Under the pieces are notes generated by a model. It was not told the DNA's origin. It ran no database searches and saw only the letters and a program-made list of their open reading frames with translations. Shown here one piece after another: positions 61,592 to 64,000 of a stretch of DNA of 64,000 bases; the first letter of the stretch is position 1, and every line of letters starts with the position of its first letter. The DNA lies in assembly GCF_903819435.1 (NCBI RefSeq), contig NZ_CAIJDP010000083.1:1-64000 (forward strand), read 5' to 3'. Position numbers and translations under genes: made by a program. The stretch comes from Flavobacterium salmonis. GTDB lineage: Bacteria; Bacteroidota; Bacteroidia; Flavobacteriales; Flavobacteriaceae.

Positions 61592-63859
61592 ATGAAAACA
61601 ATATACAGAATCGCTAAAACTGAACTCAACACCATGTTTTATTCGCCGGTGGCATGGGTCGTTTTAGTCATATTTTCAATCCAGTCCAGCTGGAAATTTT
61701 TTAACACAGTCGAACGTTTTGAAAAAGCACAAAAAATTGGAGAAGGAATGCATAACCTTACTCAAACTGTCTTTTCCGGATTCAGCGGATTATATACGGA
61801 AATGCAGGAATATTTATACCTATACATTCCATTATTGACTATGGGGTTGGTAAGCCGCGAAATTAACAGTGGTTCTATAAAACTTTTACTTTCTTCTCCC
61901 ATAAAAATTAAGGAAATTGTAATAGGAAAGTATTTGGCTATTGCAGTTTACTGTTCATTATTTATTGCAATTCTGGGACTGCAGGTTGGAATTGCCTATT
62001 TCGCTATTGAAAATGTCGATCTCAAATTTGCACTTTCCGGACTTATAGGTTTGTATTTGATGGTTTGTACTTATGCAGCAATCGGGCTTTTTATGTCGTG
62101 CCTTACTTCGTATCAGGTTGTGGCGGCTATTAGCACTTTGGTTGTTTTGGCTGGTTTAAATTTTATTGGCAAATTATGGCAGGATATCGAATATGTAAAA
62201 GACATTACTTATTTCCTGTCTATTGCAGGCCGTGCCGACGAAATGCTTGAAGGTCTTATCATTAGTAAAGACGTCTTTTATTTTATTTTAGTAAGCGCTC
62301 TGTTTATTGTACTGAGCATTTACAAATTACAAACCGGAAGAGATGCACAGACTATTTCAAAAAGAGTTCTAAAATATAGCTTATTAATCACTGTCGTTTT
62401 GTCCCTTGGTTATATCACGTCAAGAGCCCCTTTGACTTTGTACCATGATATGACCCGTACAAAAGACAAAACCCTTACCGAAAACAGTTTAGCGATAGTT
62501 AAGCAAATGAAAGGACCGATTAAGATTACAGCTTATGATAATCTTCTGGACATTAATTATTATATGGCTATGCCTTATTTTCAAAATCAGGATATTGCCA
62601 GTTTTGCTAAATACACCCGTTATTTGCCTCAAATTCAGATGGAATATGTGTACTATTATGATACATCTACGAATACAGCATTGTACGCACAAAATCCGGG
62701 ACTGAATGATAAGCAGCTTGCTGAAAAAATGATAGAGTCCCAAGATCTGAAACTAAAAAAAGTATATAACCCTGCCGAAATTAAAAAAATTATTGACTTA
62801 GGACCAGAACAAAACCGCGTAGTCAGAACGATAGAATACAACGGAAAGAAAACATTTTTGAGAATGTATGATGATATGTTCAAATCTCCTAGTGAAAAAG
62901 AAATCTCGGCAGCCTTAAAACGCTTGGTGGTGACTGCCCCTAAAATTGTTTTTGCAACCGGTAACATGGAACGCAGTGTAGACAAAATTGGAGATAAGAA
63001 TTACAAAACAGGTTTCAATGAAATTACTTTCAGATATTCCCTAATCAATCAGGGCTTTGATGTATCTTCTGTTGATATTAATGCGCAGGATGTTCCAGAG
63101 CTGACAGATATCTTAATTATTGCAGATCCAAAAACGCAATTAAGTCAGGGTGCTCTTGACCGTATCAACAAATATATCGATCAGGGAAAAAACCTGATGC
63201 TTTTAGCAGAGCCTGAAACGAATTCGGCTTTAACTGCAATTACCGATAAGTTAGGTTTAGGGTATACCAAACAAACATTGGTTCAGGAAAGCGAAATCAA
63301 TTCTCCGGATTATTTAGTAACGGAACTTCAAAGAAATGTAGATTCGACTTTAATTAAGTTTAGCCCCAATCCAAATAATAATCCAATTCCGTTTTTAGGA
63401 AGCAGTGGTATAAAAATAGTTAAAAATGCAGGGTTTAAAGTAACCCCACTTTTAAAAACAAACAATCAGCCAGCCTGGGAATCACAAACTGGAATTACAT
63501 CAGTTTCACCGGAATTGAAAAAACAGCCTGCTGTAAAATCAGTTCCTCTTGTAGTAGCTTTAACCCGAAACATCAATGGCAAATCACAAAAAATAATCGT
63601 TGCCGGTGATGCTGATTTTATGGGTAATGCTGAGTTGAGCCGAGGCGGATCAGGGACATTTCAGTTTGTTACAGATCTCTTCAGCTGGTTCAGCAATTAT
63701 GAATTTCCAATAGATACAACACGTCCTGAAAGCACAGACAATAAAATAACAATTAATGCAAATCAGGTTTTCATCAGTAAAATGGTCTTCATCGGACTGT
63801 TTCCTTTATTGATTATATTAAGTGGTGCTTTTATATTAATTAGAAGAAACAGAAGATAA
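61592..63859 (+). CDS. Fused ABC-2 permease and GldG-like auxiliary protein
   Basis: 755 residues. The N-terminal part (1-245) is an ABC-2 permease with about six transmembrane segments. A seventh (about 261-275) leads to a large extracytoplasmic GldG/ABC-type auxiliary domain (about 280-725; IKITAYDNLLDINYY, VVRTIEYNGKKTFL, LIIADPKTQLSQGALDRI), and a last segment (about 731-750) with a basic tail (RRNRR). Gliding proteins GldF and GldG are separate in F. johnsoniae, so this is a fused form, known as Gldg-family. Its substrate is unknown. Confidence 0.9.
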   Translation: MKTIYRIAKTELNTMFYSPVAWVVLVIFSIQSSWKFFNTVERFEKAQKIGEGMHNLTQTVFSGFSGLYTEMQEYLYLYIPLLTMGLVSREINSGSIKLLLSSPIKIKEIVIGKYLAIAVYCSLFIAILGLQVGIAYFAIENVDLKFALSGLIGLYLMVCTYAAIGLFMSCLTSYQVVAAISTLVVLAGLNFIGKLWQDIEYVKDITYFLSIAGRADEMLEGLIISKDVFYFILVSALFIVLSIYKLQTGRDAQTISKRVLKYSLLITVVLSLGYITSRAPLTLYHDMTRTKDKTLTENSLAIVKQMKGPIKITAYDNLLDINYYMAMPYFQNQDIASFAKYTRYLPQIQMEYVYYYDTSTNTALYAQNPGLNDKQLAEKMIESQDLKLKKVYNPAEIKKIIDLGPEQNRVVRTIEYNGKKTFLRMYDDMFKSPSEKEISAALKRLVVTAPKIVFATGNMERSVDKIGDKNYKTGFNEITFRYSLINQGFDVSSVDINAQDVPELTDILIIADPKTQLSQGALDRINKYIDQGKNLMLLAEPETNSALTAITDKLGLGYTKQTLVQESEINSPDYLVTELQRNVDSTLIKFSPNPNNNPIPFLGSSGIKIVKNAGFKVTPLLKTNNQPAWESQTGITSVSPELKKQPAVKSVPLVVALTRNINGKSQKIIVAGDADFMGNAELSRGGSGTFQFVTDLFSWFSNYEFPIDTTRPESTDNKITINANQVFISKMVFIGLFPLLIILSGAFILIRRNRR

Positions 63860-63872
63860 AATCCCCCTCTAT

Positions 63873-63950
63873 GTTGTCGTTAAAAATGATTTTCGATTTA
63901 ATTTTTGCCCCCCAATCAAAAAAACACCGAATTGACTTTTTAATGACAAC
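63873..63950 (+). repeat. Inverted repeat in the ABC operon
   Basis: GTTGTCGTTAAAAA (63873) and TTTTTAATGACAAC (63937) pair over 14 bases with one G-U, around a C-rich, T-rich centre. It lies between the permease stop and a probable next gene; it may be an attenuator or a processing site. Confidence 0.4.
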
Positions 63951-63973
63951 CATTGGGTAAAAAAATAAAAAAA

Positions 63974-64000
63974 ATGACTAAAAAAAATATCATCTTTGGG
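63974..64000 (+). CDS. Start of a further gene, cut by the window edge
   Basis: ATG 63974 begins MTKKNIIFG, followed by the window end. In Flavobacteria an ABC ATPase and Gldg-family protein are usually followed by a DUF4340 protein, and this start would fit, but nine residues cannot prove it. Confidence 0.35.

Noticed and set aside
1-64000. CRISPR array, tRNA and rRNA genes
   Set aside because: No array of evenly spaced repeats, no tRNA-like cloverleaf with a CCA-type end and no rRNA core motifs were noticed on either strand.

Overview
The window looks like a chromosomal segment of a Bacteroidetes bacterium, most likely Flavobacterium or a close relative. The evidence is high A+T content, three complete ECF sigma / FecR anti-sigma / SusC / SusD loci, promoter -7 boxes of the TAnnTTTG type, very few Shine-Dalgarno sequences, lipoprotein signals typical of the phylum, and a GldF/GldG-type ABC transporter. 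No rRNA, tRNA or CRISPR array was seen.

Layout. (1) 1-12.1 kb is the tail end of a contractile-tailed prophage or prophage remnant. The end of an IS21-like element interrupts the tape-measure gene. Baseplate genes follow (DUF6046-like, gpD-like hub, gpV-like spike, LysM-like, gpJ-like, gpI-like), then a tail-fibre region in which a module (adaptor, fibre, small membrane protein, hairpin) has been duplicated in tandem. Copy 1 and copy 2 fibres carry secretory signal peptides, copy 2 has a decayed adaptor, and the last module ends in a leucine-rich-repeat fibre. (2) 12.2-16.8 kb holds a possible small RNA, a lipoprotein carbonic anhydrase, a secreted metallophosphoesterase and a PI-PLC-like phosphodiesterase, plus two palindromic dispersed repeats. 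(3) 16.9-23.9 kb is the first sigma/FecR/SusC/SusD locus, substrate unknown. (4) 23.9-32.5 kb is an unusual run of orphan membrane, secreted and lipoprotein genes, all on the + strand, separated by related non-coding repeats with imperfect stem-loops. Several end in GTTAGC-like cores shortly before the next start codon. This is the most unusual region: it resembles an integron-type cassette array without an integrase. One gene in it is frameshifted at an A-run. (5) 32.5-35.4 kb is a NarL-type two-component system and a small secreted protein with three L-x-GPA[YF]KN repeats, separated by an 8-2-8 inverted repeat that could be the regulator's site. (6) 35.5-38.3 kb has a MarR regulator with a 22-bp palindromic operator, a beta-lactamase-fold serine hydrolase and an orphan membrane protein. 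(7) 38.4-52.9 kb, minus strand, is a second sigma/FecR/SusC/SusD locus followed by a TlpA-like thioredoxin, an S9 peptidase and an M16 peptidase, so it is probably a peptide-acquisition operon. (8) 53.3-60.6 kb has a broken SDR gene and a third sigma/FecR/SusC/SusD locus. (9) 60.6-64 kb is an ABC transporter (ATPase and a fused GldF-GldG-like protein), with the start of a further gene at the window edge.

The three sigma/FecR/SusCD loci are expected to work alike: substrate binding at SusCD is sensed through the STN domain of SusC by FecR in the inner membrane, which controls the sigma factor. All three FecR-SusC gaps hold a hairpin 38-51 nt before the SusC start, preceded by an A-run, which suggests a shared leader element. 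All functional calls come from reading the sequence and from family knowledge; no database search was run.
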